Assembly (NCBI RefSeq): GCF_030704535.1
Contig: NC_081822.1
Coordinates: forward strand, 7,544,501-7,608,500
Length of the DNA: 64,000 nucleotides
Direction: 5' to 3'
DNA from: Vitis vinifera
Taxonomy: Eukaryota; Streptophyta; Magnoliopsida; Vitales; Vitaceae
The position numbers and the translations under genes are program-made. Positions within the stretch are counted from its first letter, which is position 1. The number at the start of each line of letters is the position of its first letter. The notes under the pieces were generated by a model, which worked only from the letters and a program-made list of their open reading frames with translations, made no database searches and was not told the origin of the DNA. Shown in pieces: positions 38,322-62,349 of this stretch.

Positions 38322-40486
38322 AAAAAAAAAAAAAAGAAAAGAAAAAAAACACGAGTCATTCAAACATGACTTTAATAATAATATATAGTAGGAATAACCC
38401 TGATGTGATGCATACTTAAATGGGCTTGGTGCTCCTATGCAATGAATGGCATAAAGTAAACGCTCTTTTCTCAGAGTAGGCATTTGCAAAATTCTAAATT
38501 AAGAACCACTTGTCTGATAAAGTAAGTAACCCAAAGAATGGCTTAACCACAAATAATTAAGCCCCTTACTCCTGTTCCTGACATTCATGCTTGAAAATGC
38601 CAGACAATGGGCCAACTCAGTTTCTCATTAATTTGCTTCTACTTTCTTTAATGTTTTGTGAGCATTTGGAGCTGGATTATAGCACAAATTTATTTTTATT
38701 ATTATTATAAAAGGATGTTTGTTCAATCTGCATCCCTCTTCTTTAATAGCCCCCCCACTAAATTGGAGAGTCTTCATCAACTTTCTATGGCCTGGCTACT
38801 ACAAGGGCCCAGTACCTGGCCCAAGTTGTTATCTACTTGGCCCAATATGTATTACCCGGAAGTTCGCAGGGGTACTAGTCCAGCGTATTGTGACAAAACA
38901 AACACTTGCCAAATTAAATATTCTCCATTAAGTCTTATTCCACCCAAGGATATGTGGATGTAGAGCAATAGAGCACTGAGGTCTTCTAGGATGAGGTATC
39001 ATTTCTCATGTACCGTGGAAAAGTTGTTTGTATTTCTAATCTGTATCTATTCCTTTCTTCACCCAGAGTCAACCCATCTTTATATCAACTTGGGATTCAT
39101 ATACTCAGCCCATAGGCTCTTGCTTCTTCATGGTTTTGGATTCTAGAAGATAACAAGGTATTGGGGTGTCCTTAAAGAGACCAATCAATCACCTCCACCT
39201 TCTCGCTAACTCACTTGTAAATGACTGTTTTCTCCTTTCATGTTAAGGTTGAAGTCATGTCACATAAGAAGAAATCATCGTATTATAAAAAGAGGCCTCC
39301 ACCTCCTATACTATTCATTAAAAAAAAATCTTTAATCCTTTTATAAGTTTTTATATTATTTTCTCCGATATGGTCTTTATCATGTAAGTGCTTTTACCCA
39401 TTATTTTATTTTTTATTTTTTTTATTATATTTTCAAATTATCTTTGTGAGTATCATTTCATAACACTTCAATAATTTTTTTACATTTAATGTTAAAACGA
39501 GCATGACATACAAATTCAACTTGTATTTTAAAAGTTTTAAGTTTTTAGAAAATTAATAAATTTACATGGTATTAAACCTTAATTTCACAGCGATGGTGTT
39601 CGTGCCATCTCTCTCCACCTTTCCATTGCATACAGGGTCTTGAAAAGGAGCATACAGGCTTACACCCGACGTGGAGCGTAGGTTTTCATTGGGAATTTTC
39701 TCAAAATAGGTCGACATCCCATTATATTTATTGGAGTAGTGTTGTTTTCTCTAAGGATTTTAGTACCAATGGAAGAGAATTTTACTAAGAACAGCATAAA
39801 ATTAAAATGAAAATTTTGAAAAAGGTCAAAAGAAGAAGTGAAATTTTGTAAAAAAATATTGTCTTTTTTTTTTAAAAGAAAAGCAAATGGACAACGTACG
39901 GCCCAAATGAACGATCATGGATAGAGAGGAAACCTGATAAGGGCCCATAAAGCCGTGGGCCAGCCCATATTTGGATGTTAGCAATCATACGAAAGGTTCT
40001 GACGTCCGAGAGTGAAGATGTGACACATTTCGTAAATTTTCTCTTGTAAGATACCTGATCTGAAGCACCTAATTCACCTTAGAATGGTAAGTTAAGTACA
40101 CCTTCACATTTCCATTCCTTTTTCTATTTCTTTTTAATTTTTTTTTTTTTTTTAAGAAAAAGAAAAAAGAAAAAAAACCCTTTTTTGGTGGGCTTCTTGT
40201 CTGGCCTAATAAAGTTAAAGGGTTGGACCAACGGAGAAAAAGAAAAGAAAACCAAAAACAAAAGAAAAAAGAGGAAGACAAAAACGGAAACGTCGTCACG
40301 TGATGATCACATGCGGATTCTTCTTATCTTGAAGTCTGAAGACTATATAGCCCCAGAATCCCAAGGACCGGTGTCCACAATTTATTTGCCAGGTGTCAAC
40401 ATCGCTACACTCTTATTCTATCTGTTACATTTCTGGGTCCCAGCCCACCAATCGCTATGGGCAGATACACGTGGCATTGACTTCCG
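36500..40486. other. Long intergenic region, no gene seen
   Basis: No recognisable protein. It contains the duplicated block with homopolymer runs at 38230-38397, A/T homopolymers near 40140-40180, and a tract near 39280-39620 that weakly resembles a retroelement leader but has no second LTR. The right end lies downstream of D14. Confidence 0.5.
38230..38397 (+). repeat. 113-bp direct duplication around a C25-A24 homopolymer block
   Basis: The block GAGTCATTCAAACATGACTT with the following AATATATAGTAGGAATAA occurs at 38240-38285 and again at 38353-38397, 113 bp apart with two or three differences. Between them lie 25 consecutive C (38287-38311) and 24 consecutive A (38312-38335). Such paired homopolymers are hard to sequence, so their length should be treated as approximate. 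Confidence 0.9.
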
Positions 40487-41443
40487 TCACCGTGAGAGGG
40501 CACGACGGAGGACCGGAGCCAGTAACATCGGCGCGCTCAGATGGGGGAGGTGGCCCTCCACGTTCAACATCTCCACCGTGTTCCGCCCTCCAAGATGGTT
40601 TTTGAGGTAAAGCGCCACCGAAGTCGGCACCGATACGTCCTTGGCGGTTTGAATTATGCAGCAGGGCACCTTGACCAAGCCCAGTACGCCCCTCAAGTCG
40701 CTGTTAAAGATGGTTCGCGATACGAACAGCGTTATATCGGGCCTCATGTTGAACAAAGTCCGGCTGAATTCGCGGACGGCGGCTGGAACGTCGGCGCCCA
40801 CAGATAGTGGCGCGAAGCCGTGGACCCAGGCGTCGTAGTTGGCCTCCATTGCCGAGAATACTTTCTCGATTTCACCTTCCTCGAATCCCCCGTGGTAGTC
40901 GTGGTCGTTTAGGAATCTGAGTGCACAAATTTCGGAGCAAATTTGGGTCTTTTTGTTTGGTTAGCAAGAAAATTAGAAGAAAAAAAAAAAAAAAAAACCC
41001 CCCACGTGTATTCGCAAATGAATTCATCACACCCAATTTTTTTGGGTTTTCCTTTTTCTTTCTTTCGATTACCTGGGAGAAGCACCGATGAGTACGAGTT
41101 TAGTGAAGAGCTCCGGGCGGCGAATGGAAGCCAGAATCCCAATCATGGCGGAGACGGAGTGGCCGACATAAGCGCAACGATCAACGCCGAGAGCATCAAG
41201 GATGTTGAGAAGGTCGTCGACGAAGGCATCAAGAGTGGTGTAGCGCCTGAAGTCAAAATAGTCAGGATTGACGCTGCCGGCACAGACAAGGTCATAGAGA
41301 ATGATACGGAAATGGGGCAAGAAATAAGGGAGAATGCGTTGCCACGCGGATTGATCGGTGCCGAAGCCATGGGCGAGAACAAGCACCCGCTCGCCGTTCC
41401 CAACTACTCGGACATTCAGAGCTTCCAAGAGGGTGTTACCCAT
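40487..41443 (-). CDS. D14: D14 strigolactone receptor (alpha/beta-hydrolase)
   Basis: Two exons, 41443-41073 and 40916-40487, joined in frame to 266 aa (Arabidopsis D14 has 267). The ATG at 41443 gives [15 protein letters not shown], the family N-terminus; upstream in-frame codons include no ATG. The catalytic triad is intact: Ser96 in GHSVS, Asp217 in TAKDVSVP, His246 in [10 protein letters not shown]. The lid region (about residues 130-190, [18 protein letters not shown] and [14 protein letters not shown]) is typical of D14 and not of KAI2. D14 binds and hydrolyses strigolactone in nucleus and cytosol, then engages the F-box protein MAX2 and SMXL repressors to control shoot branching. Exons are GC-rich compared with the flanks. 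Confidence 0.96.
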
Positions 41444-41594
41444 GTGCGACAATGAGGTGGGAGAGCTTGGTTCTGAAATTTCTCTCCGAAGAATGGATAC
41501 GGTGTGTATGAATTATGATATAGAAAGGATGGGTAGGTGAAGGTCTTTCTGGATGTGGGTTTTGCCTCTCAAAGCTTTTGTATGTTTGGGTTCC

Positions 41595-41602
41595 TATTTA
41601 TA
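41595..41602 (-). promoter_or_regulatory. TATA box of D14
   Basis: TATAAATA on the minus strand, about 150 bp upstream of the D14 start codon, in the context GCAGTATAAATAGG. Position and sequence fit a plant core promoter with a leader of about 120 bp. Confidence 0.65.
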
Positions 41603-41649
41603 CTGCTGCCAAAAGTAGCTAGCTCCACTCTATAGTATTAAGTTGTGTG

Positions 41650-44600
41650 TGTTGTGGCTTTTCCTTTGGTCTAGATGGTACCTCAGAGGTGGGGTACCCC
41701 TTATTCTGGAGCCATGACCCATTGAAGTTGGACTCTTCTTTTTGCACACAAGCTCTTATTTAATTCATTAGTGTTTGCTTCTGCCATCTTTTGGCTCTTC
41801 TTGCCTTGGATTTATCGCTGGGCTGTGAAGCTTGGTGTCACTGTTTTTGGGCTCTGATTTAGACGCCCTCTACCATTAGATTCGTTTTTCTCTTTTTCAT
41901 TTTTACTTCTTTTTCTTTTGATGATTGGAGGAAGCAAAATATCCTGATTCACCCCCCCTTGTTTTTTTGCCCAACCATATGCCACTTTAAGGTTTCACAA
42001 AATTACCCAAAGAAAAAAAAAATGAGTACCTTATATTGATCAAATGACCTTATACTAATCACATACTCAAAGCGCCAGTTTCCAAAACTTCCTGCCAAGT
42101 ATACGTGATTATTGAATGCTGGAGCTCAATTTTGTGTTTGAAATTTGTTTTTCAAAATTGTTTTTGTTACGTTCAGAATTTGAAAATTAGTTATTAGCCT
42201 CCCCAAGAGTAACTTGCAAATTTACAGGGTTGTGATATTGGGACGACATGGTGATGTTGATGGGTGTTGTACTACTCCATGGGCCTTATCCTTTCAAACG
42301 AAGGCGACTTGAGTGAGGGATAATAATTGAGATTAGGTTCTAGAACCATTTTTTAATCAGTGATCGATCCCACCTTCTCCAATAGAAATTGATGGTGCCC
42401 ATTATGCCCCATACATAATAAACATTAGGAATAAATTGGTCAAGACTCAAGAGTGACAATGGGGAGCCTTGAAATGTCAAACTAGACTCGGCCTTTTCTG
42501 GGGTTGAGTCTCCGACTGTCCAGTGTGGTGGAATTTTAGCATCAAAGGACATGTAAATGAGGCTCAGTTTAGGTTCAAACAATGATGCCCAAGAGTCCAA
42601 TACAACTACTGATGAAGGTGATGATGATCACAATGGAGAAGGCTTGGTGCTGGTTGAGAAAGTTTCACATGGAATCTCTCGCCATCCATTTCTGAATGGG
42701 CAGGAGACATGAAGTAGGGTCGACATGGGAGAATCCGATTCAATGGGGGTAGGCTTCACCCCATAAAAATATACTGCATGGTCCCTCTTTTTCTTGTTGC
42801 CGCATCCAACTCATGCATTGGCCATGGAATTGACAACTCCACATCTCCTCTCTCCTTAGAAAATTTTCCCCATCCTTGACAAAGAGTGGCACTGCCGAAT
42901 ACCTCTCCCCCGCCTCTCTTGTTTCCATCACTTCTTGAAGCAAAATTAAAGCTAGTTATTGGTATCTGAAAGCTACTTCTACCAACTGCATTACTCCCTT
43001 CATTTCTAACGCTTTCCCTTCATCTATACTGTCACTTCTCATGTCTCTCTCTCACTCAGGCGCAGCATCAAACAGTAATTCAATGCAAATCAGAGAAATA
43101 AATTAGGTGGGTCTTTGTAGTTTTTTCTCTTTTAATTAATGAAAAACCAAAGACAGAACATAGGACAGGGGACCAGGGAAAGAGTCCCACACCCACGAGA
43201 TGACCAGACAACGCAGGCAACACAACAACGTGAAACCAACTTCATGTGTCAGTTAAGGCAGGCTAAGCTAACAAGTATAGGTTTCAATCAATGAGATAAG
43301 GGCTTCTGAGGACACAAAGCTAGAAAGTAGCAGATAAGTTGTGGAGTATGGGGCCCTCTGCCCAACATTGGCATATTCTGAAAAAATGACATCAAGAAGG
43401 TGAGCGAGGGCAATGAACTCATGGTTCGTACCACCTTGTTGTGGAGGCAAGTTTCCGTGGTGTCTTCATTGGTTTGATGAGTCAGTAGCTTTATCTTATC
43501 TACACTTTTTTATTCTTCTTTTTCCCCCCCTACTTTGTAGTTTAGCATCTACCCATATTCGACCTTGTCTGTTGGAATTGGGTGGCTGAGTAGGAAAGAA
43601 AGATAACCACTGTATTGCACTTTAGAGTTTTGATCAAACGTAAAATAAAGGAAAAGTAGCTAGTTTCAAAACCCAAGTCATTCCATCAAATATCTTATAA
43701 TTTTTATACAAATCATGGTTCAAAATGTGACATTTCTCTCTATACCTAAGCCCATTTCAGGCCTAACGCCTGTTGGCTGTGACCTCCTTCTTCCTCCCTA
43801 CACCTGCCTCATAGTGGGTTTTCCTATAGCCGAAAGGCCATTTCACCAATACCTGCAATTCTCAATTGGTTGACTTGGTTTTGTGGCTTCTGTGTGGGTT
43901 CCTCATCGACTGTGGTCTTTCTTTTATATGGGGGCATATGTACATATACATATACCTACGTACATGCACATCGACTATTGGATTCCAAGTCACCTGAAAG
44001 AATAGGGGCTGGAGTCACTCTCTTGTATCATTACGTCTCAGATTATGACAAGCGTTTTTCGACATAATGATTTCCACCATAAATCACTAGTATGGATTAT
44101 CATCTACTCTTCTTTATTTTTTTTCTTCCTTTTTATTATTATCCTTTTCTTTATCTCAAGTCTTCCCTCTTTATACTTTTAAAGGTATGCTAGGATAAGA
44201 GCGTTCATACATCTTTTTTTCAGGAGAACGTGGACATGCCACAAGCACAGCCCTCCACTGAGTGTTCCCTTGTTATAATGTGACCTTGTGTTGTATTTTC
44301 AACCTTCACTTTAGATTTGACGTACTTGGATATGATAGATTTAATTTCATTTTCCTTTTTTTTTCCTTTTGACGCTTGGAGTACTTTAACGTAAACTCAT
44401 TTGACAGAAGGGGAGGGGCCTTGAGCAGTTGTTATACATAGAAGAGGACAGCCATGTTGCAGAGGCTAACATTGGCTTTTGGCAGGTGTGCTTGTAAGTT
44501 GTAATAACTATTGATAATGGCTTAATTATTATAGGGCTCATGAACGTGGTCGCCTCAGACGGCAACAGCTGCCGTGACTGGAGGATCTGCATCCCCAAAT

Positions 44601-45424
44601 TTACACCAAGAGGTGGTGGTGGTGGGGTGCCCAACAGGAAGACAGTCATTTCATATCAGATTGTAAGTTGTAGCAGTGGTGGGAAAAAAAAGAAAGGTGT
44701 GGTGACTGGCTCTGCTTTTGATACTTTTAAAAGTGAAAATGATCCTGATTTGTGGACTTAGGCAGGCTAGAAGCATGCCTCCAAAGACCAAGTGAAATGG
44801 GTACAAAGCAAGAGAATGTGTATATCATTATTCTTGTGTGAAGTTGACAGAAGTATACTCGTAGCCAATAGGGCACTAAATCTGATTAGACTCTCCTCTG
44901 CACGCGTGCCTCATAAGTCCATACATTGCTCTCACAGGTCCACGCTCGTTCCCATAGTTTTTTTAGTCTTACTCTTGGTGGGTCTTCCATTTTGTTTTCT
45001 ACTCTTTTATTCAATCTTGTTTCTTCTTCTTCTTGATGTCCATGGCCTCACCAATGTGGTCAAATCATATTCTCTATGCGGTACCCTTCTTCACCCCTTC
45101 AAAGGAAATAACACCCAACCCAAATTTAGGGTTATTTCTATAATTTGAAAATTTATGAAATTATTTAAAGCATTTTGACTAATAAGTTTTAATTGGATTA
45201 TGTTTCGAATTTGATGCTTTTGAAATTGGTTTGGGCTTAATATGTAAGCTTGAGTAAGCTGAAATCTTGGGTAACCCGGGCTATATGGGAGCAGTCAATA
45301 TATGAAATTCAAGAGAAAACAAAAATTGAATTAAGGAAATATGAATATGGTGAATATAATGATTGGTATGAAAGACGATGAAATCTTGAGAGTTTTTGGC
45401 ATGGTTATAAAAGATGGGAAGCTA
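41650..45424. other. Intergenic, no gene seen
   Basis: No domain-bearing frame in 3.8 kb between the D14 promoter and the tandem duplication. Frames of 60-118 codons are scattered on both strands without splice or codon support. The GTTTTTCAAAATTGTTTTTG stretch near 42146 resembles part of a hAT-type MITE. Confidence 0.5.
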
Positions 45425-48400
45425 GTATAGACCTAGGTAGGAACGTGCAATTTGATTTAGCATGAGATATGGTGACGGATGGTTGCAATAGGAACAATAT
45501 TGTATATATATGAAAGAAAATCTAGTATTAAAATAATGAGTGGTGGAGTGCAATAATATATTGGGATTAAATATGATCTTACGGAAAATTTATGATAGTG
45601 GGAATCGTTTTAAATTTGGTTGGGTTTGAAGAAGCTAAAATTTTTTGAAATAACCGAAATTTATTTTGCCTCTAACCGTATACAAAGAGATTCTTGTAAT
45701 GGGGAGGACCTCTACCATAATTTTTACAAGAATTTTGAGTGGTTACAAAGGTTGACTCCCTTGTATTGTCTCTTAGTAAGGGCTTTATACTAGCTTTCAC
45801 TTTATGACTATTGTAAACTTTGTTGACTTTAGGGCAAATAAGAATAAGAGTGGTTGTACTTGTCTTTTTACACATAGGTTGGTCGATCAGTTCAACTTGT
45901 AAGTTTTGAGTTCATCTCTTTTCATGGTCCTTATTTTAGAATGAGATTAATTTATGCATTATCGGGTTTTGAGGTAGACCATTCTCCTCGTGATTTGATT
46001 TTTGGTAACTCCAAGGTTAGTTATATTAATATAAATTGCTTCTTGTTAGCTAATAAAATAGGCTTATAAAATTGAAGTAAATAATGACCATTATAAATTT
46101 GGGTTAGATTCCAATAAGGTTATGAAATAGGAATAAAATTCAAACCATTATCATGACCTATAAAAAACAAATGAAAGATTCTAAAAGATTTTAGCTAAAT
46201 AATGTACAAATTTCCTTATATAAAATATAATATATATCCAACAAGGCCTATACAAGCAAACAAAAATACAAGTACACTAATTTTCCATCCTCGTTTTCTT
46301 AAATACTTTTTTATATCCATATTTTTTAGGTGTCCACATGTCATCTCTTGATTAGAACTATTGATAACTTCTTATAATAAAAAAAAAATGTCCCTTCGTG
46401 ACTATATTTTTTAGAATACAATATCTTGTTGGTGTTCTTGAGAACACTACATATGATTTATGTTATCAAGAATTTGGCTATAGAGAACTTTTCAATTTAA
46501 GGAATTTATATGGTGTTGTCATCTTTATTTGAGTGCCCACTTCAAAAACTAATTTAAGTTAGAAAATTTTATGTTGGTTACATGTCAAAAGTCAGAGCTT
46601 AGTTAATGAGGCTCATGATATGTAAGAAATATGGTACATCCTTCTTTATTTCCACAAAATTGTATACCAGGTCTTTGATGAGTATCTCCTTGCTGGGCTT
46701 TTTAGCTAACCCTTTTTTGTTGATCATGTTTTAGATATTTCAATGTCTTGATTATTCTTGGAGTTTATCAATTTGTCACAGGTATAGGCCTGGGTAGGAA
46801 TGTGCAATATGATTTAGCATGAGATATGGTGACGGATGGTTGCAATAAGAACAATATTGTATATACATGAAAGAAAATCTATATAAAAATAATGAATGGT
46901 GGAGTACGATAATATATTAGGATTAAATATGATCTTATGGAAAATTTATGATAGTGGGAATCATTTTAAATTTTGTTAGGTTTGAAGAAGCTAAAATTCT
47001 TTTGGAATAACTGAAATTTTATTTTGCCCCTTATTGTAGACAAAGAAAAATTTATTGTAATGGAAAGGACCATTATCATAATTTTGTTAAGAATTTTGAA
47101 TGGTTACAAAGACTATTGAATTCTTTCCATTGCCTTATGGTAAGGGCTTTATATTATCTTTCACTCTGTGGTTACTGTAAGCTTTGTTGACTTTAGGGCA
47201 CATGAAAATAAGGACAATTGTGCTTGTCTTTTTACGTACAGGTTGGTCGATCAAATCAACCTGCAAGTTTAGAAATCATCTTTTTTTCATGATCCTTATT
47301 TTGGGAAGAGATGAATTTATACATCCTCAAGCTTTGAGATAGACCATTCTCTTTATGATTTGATTTTTAATAGCTCTAGGATTAGTTATATTAATATGAA
47401 TTACTTCTCATTAGCTAATAAAATAGGCTTATAAAACAGAAGTGGATAATGACTATTATAAATTTGAAAATTCAAACCATCGAAATTAAATAATATATAA
47501 GGGTAATGCTAATATAAATATTAAGTATTAGGTGACATAGTTTTGTACAAATATGAAACCCGGGTTGGTTTGGCAACATGGAGTACAACAGAAAATTTGA
47601 GGCAAAATAAAAGTATGAGATCTATATAACATTGGGAAGTTATCTGAAAAGAGTAAGCAACATGACACTTGGATTTTTGCTTAAACTGTTATTACATTTA
47701 GGATTGTTTTATGTCCTCTTGTAAGTATAGTATAATTTGGGTTGTTATTTGATGGCCTAAAAGAAGGAAAGATCCAAAAATAAAAAAATGCATCAACTAT
47801 ATACATGAGATAAGCAATAAAAAAAAGTGAAAAAAATAAACATTTACCACTATCATGACCTATAAAAAAAAAACGAAAGATTCTAAAAGATTTTAGCTAA
47901 ATAATGTACAAATTTCCTTATAGAATATAGTAATTATGCAATGAGGTCTATACAAGCAAACAAAACTATAATTACACTAATTTTTTATCCTTGTTTTTCT
48001 TAAATATTTTTTTTATATTTATATTTTTTAGATGTCCACATGTCATTTCCTTACTAAAACGAATGATAACTTCTTATAATAGAAAAATACTCCTTAAACT
48101 TGTGTAATCGTGTTTTTTTAAGAATACGAACCAGATGTCATCTTTAAGTCATCTGGTTCGTGTTCTTAAAAAAATGACATATGGTTTGTGTTTTCATGAA
48201 TACGATTGCAAGAGAGTTTTTGATACAAGAAATTTATGTGGTGTTATCAACTTTACTCTCATGCCCACTTCAAAAACTAATATAAGTTAGAAGATTTTGT
48301 GTTAGTTACATGTCAAAAGTCAAGCTTAATTAATGAGGCTCATGATATGTAATAAATATGGTGCGTCCTTACTTATTTCCACAAAATTGTATACCAGGTC

Positions 48401-48512
48401 TATGATGGGCCATATCTCCTTGTTGGGCCTTTAAGCTAACCCTTTTTTGTTGATCATGTTATGAATATTTCAATGTCTTGATTATTCTTGGAGTTAAGGA
48501 ATTTGTCATAGG
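45425..48512 (+). repeat. Large tandem duplication, unit about 1.37 kb
   Basis: Unit A (45425-46791) and unit B (46792-about 48512) start with GTATAG(A/G)CCT(A/G)GGTAGGAA and share, in order, TTTAGCATGAGATATGGTGA (45456 / 46816), ATGAAAGAAAATCTA, TGGTTACAAAG, GCTAATAAAATAGGCTTATA, ATGACCTATAAAAAA, GCTAAATAATGTACAAATTT (46193 / 47896) and TTGTATACCAGGTC. Unit B has about 370 bp of extra sequence near 47465-47840. Divergence looks like 10-15 percent by eye. No coding capacity is visible. A GGGTGTGACAA motif just downstream (48716-48726) is what Gypsy-type LTRs often end with, so the region may be an old LTR that duplicated internally. Confidence 0.8.
48113..48174. repeat. 25-bp-arm hairpin
   Basis: The left arm (48113-48137, TTTTTTTAAGAATACGAACC then AGATG) and the right arm (48150-48174) are reverse complements with one mismatch, separated by a 12-base loop. 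The corresponding place in unit A of the tandem duplication (near 46400) has no such arms. Confidence 0.9.
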
Positions 48513-50060
48513 TCGTATATCATGAATGGTTAGTTCACTTTGATTTAAAAACCTTTGTAATAAATTTAATGTAATAATATCTGAAGACTTATTTTTTATT
48601 TAAAAGTTGTTTTCAGTATGTTCTTATTATTCTTCTGATATGTGCATGGTATTCATATGTTAGTATTTAGGACTCTATTTGTGAATTGACAATGATGTTC
48701 CTAACCTTAAGTTCGGGGTGTGACAACAAGTATCTTCTGATATGAGCTGTAGAGGTGGTGCTAATGGGCCAGTTTCAGGCCTTCCTTGCCCCAATCCACT
48801 AACCCAAAGCCCACATGATTTTATGGCTGCGTCTCAAAGGCAGAGGCCCAGACCAAAACCTGGACGACCCAGTTATTCTTTAAGTCATATAGGAACATCT
48901 GTAGAATCCGAAGATGAACAAGCAAGCAACAAAGCAAGAAAAAGATCTTACATGGAAAATAACGACGTGGAAGGCAGATGGTACATGACATAGTCCTGGT
49001 CGGCCTCGAGTTGGAGCACGGAATTGACCATGAATTCAAAATTGGACAAATTTCAAATACGGCTAAAAAAAAAAAAAAAAAACAGCCAAAGTTGCCGAAT
49101 CATTCAGAAATCCCTTTGAGACTGGGATAAACAATTGCGAAAAAGGAAAAAACAACATATTATTAAATCCTTGTCTAAGTAAATCAGTAGTTTCTGAAGT
49201 CTCGATTCCAAACCTTGACCAGGAGTCCCAAAGCAGCCAAAAGTGACACATGGACCCAGGCGTGTAGGCCCAAATGATATTAAACCATTGCATGCAGCAC
49301 GGGGGTTGCCTGTGTCAAATTTGGAAAGCCACGACCTACTTCACATCCCTTTGATGCGGGGACTTTGGAAAAAACATTAACAATTTTAAAAATATTTTCA
49401 AATCATATATTGTCAAAGTCACCTTTGATCTCCTACTTCATGCACCTCGATGCTCCCTAACCCCTCTCCAAGACGGTGGTTTATCGAGGAAGAAGGAATA
49501 TTATTGGCGTGGCGTGGGTGGCTTATAAAATCACAAAAAGCGAAAAAACATTACAGACCAACATGGTGACAGTGTTACGTGGGATGGACAACCTGGCGAT
49601 GCGATCGCACATGGCACCGTGAATCACGTTCATCAAGCCATACGATCGACAAATAGAAAAAGGAAAAATCTCATTTGGCCTGGATTCTGACAAGTCAAGC
49701 GGCAGAGGTGGTCGTACTTGTAAGTGACGTCCGGTTGTCGTACTTGTAATAGGATATTGACATTACGTAATAAAGATTTTAGAGGTGTACGATAAAAGAA
49801 AATTATTATGAATTGAAATAACAATATGTTCCTATAGATTCAAATTGGGTTTATATAAAATAATAATTAAATGAATGTACATGTGTCAGGTTGTGATTGG
49901 GTGAAGTCTTGACGCTGAAGTGTAAGAGTGTGTAACTGAAAGAAAATTCGGGAACTTACTTTTTGAAAAGGGAAGGCGTGGATGGTAACAAAAGAATGAG
50001 GAGGAGGGCGCCAAGGATAAAAGACGGAGTAGGTGGAAGTTGGAGCTTGGAAGGCGTTGA
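48513..50060. other. Intergenic upstream of the Ca2+-ATPase gene
   Basis: No gene recognised. An 83-codon frame at 48742-48993 has no known domain. An A-run lies at about 49065-49082. The final few hundred bases are the promoter and leader of the ACA gene. Confidence 0.5.
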
Positions 50061-50109
50061 ATGTTGTGGAATGAGAGAGAGGTTTAGGGGTTGATTGAGG
50101 TTTTGTGGT

Positions 50110-61218
<11,109 letters not shown>

Positions 61219-61238
61219 AATCAAGGCAAACTGGATAG

Positions 61239-61920
61239 GTACTTTCTAACTCATTTATCCAAATTCACACAAGGACATGGGTTTTTGTCTTTTCCAAATT
61301 CTACATTAACAGCATTATTTTTTAGCTGATGGAGTTTCTCAAGTTTGATAGCTTAGAAAATTTCCGGGAGGAATCCTCTATAGTATATGCAGTCAATTTT
61401 TGTAGTCATAGTTTGGGACAGACTTGTCCTGAACTATGCCTAACCGGAAAGCAAAAAACATGCACAGTACTAGTTTGTAAAAGAATGATTGGCATAGGGC
61501 TTCTTTATATTTCTTTTCCATTCAGTAGAATGGACCATTTGTTAGATCATACTCATTCCATTGCATGACATCATTTTCATTGGGTTCTTACTGGCATTCT
61601 CAGTATTGATAATGTGCCTTTATGAGAACCTAATGTTAATTAGGAGCAATGGAGAGAAAATGAGCTTCTTGTTTATTATGCACACAAGCTCATGGTGGAT
61701 GGTGCCTGATTTCAACATTGGAACTACTATTGCCTTACAGTTATTGTATCAGAAAGTGAAAGGGCGTTTTTCATAATTGGGAAGCAGTTTCAAGGATTTT
61801 AAGGAGTTTGCAGTAGTCTGTGGCACCCCCTCCTAATCTGACTGATCTCACGACTCAGTTTCATTATCTATTCTGAATCTTTCCTGAAATGTAAATAAAG
61901 CTCAATTACAAGGGCTCCTC
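61239..61920 (+). other. ACA 3' UTR with probable intron and poly(A) signal
   Basis: A donor GATAG|GTACTTTC follows the stop codon by 20 bases and an acceptor TTTTTTAG lies at 61318-61325. A long leaderless stretch follows, and AATAAA at 61894 would end the transcript near 61915. This is inferred from signals only. Confidence 0.45.
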
Positions 61921-62349
61921 CTAAAATATAAATGCATTATGCAACTCAAAGGATATGTAATTTTTATTCATAATTACAACACAATCTAAAAATACTTTAT
62001 CGGAACCTGGTGATTCTTTTATTCATTATATACGCCATATATTTGTTTGGATTCCACCCAGCAACAAAGATGTTTTCATATGTACTTTGACCGCAATCCC
62101 TGTGGCATCTAGCTGTTTACCTCTACGTGCTTCTCTTTCTAGGGCAATCGCCTATCGATCTCTACATCTTTCCCGGAGTCCTGGCGCTGTGTCTCGAATC
62201 TCGATCTCCTACATGCGAAGGTTAGTCAAACCAATATGTTGAATGTTTAGTTGACATTATATGATTTTGAATTTTTTTCTTCTAACAGTAACATATTTTC
62301 TGTTAATAATTGTTGACTTGCTTGAACTTTTGTTGTTGTTTTTTAATAA

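Noticed and set aside
39280-39620. Retroelement leader with LTR and primer-binding site (ATGGTATTA)
   Set aside because: Only a weak match to the usual TGGTATCAGAGC, no second LTR and no coding region.
48742-48993. 83-codon frame after the LTR-like end
   Set aside because: No known domain; basic low-complexity composition; probably noise in repeat-derived DNA.
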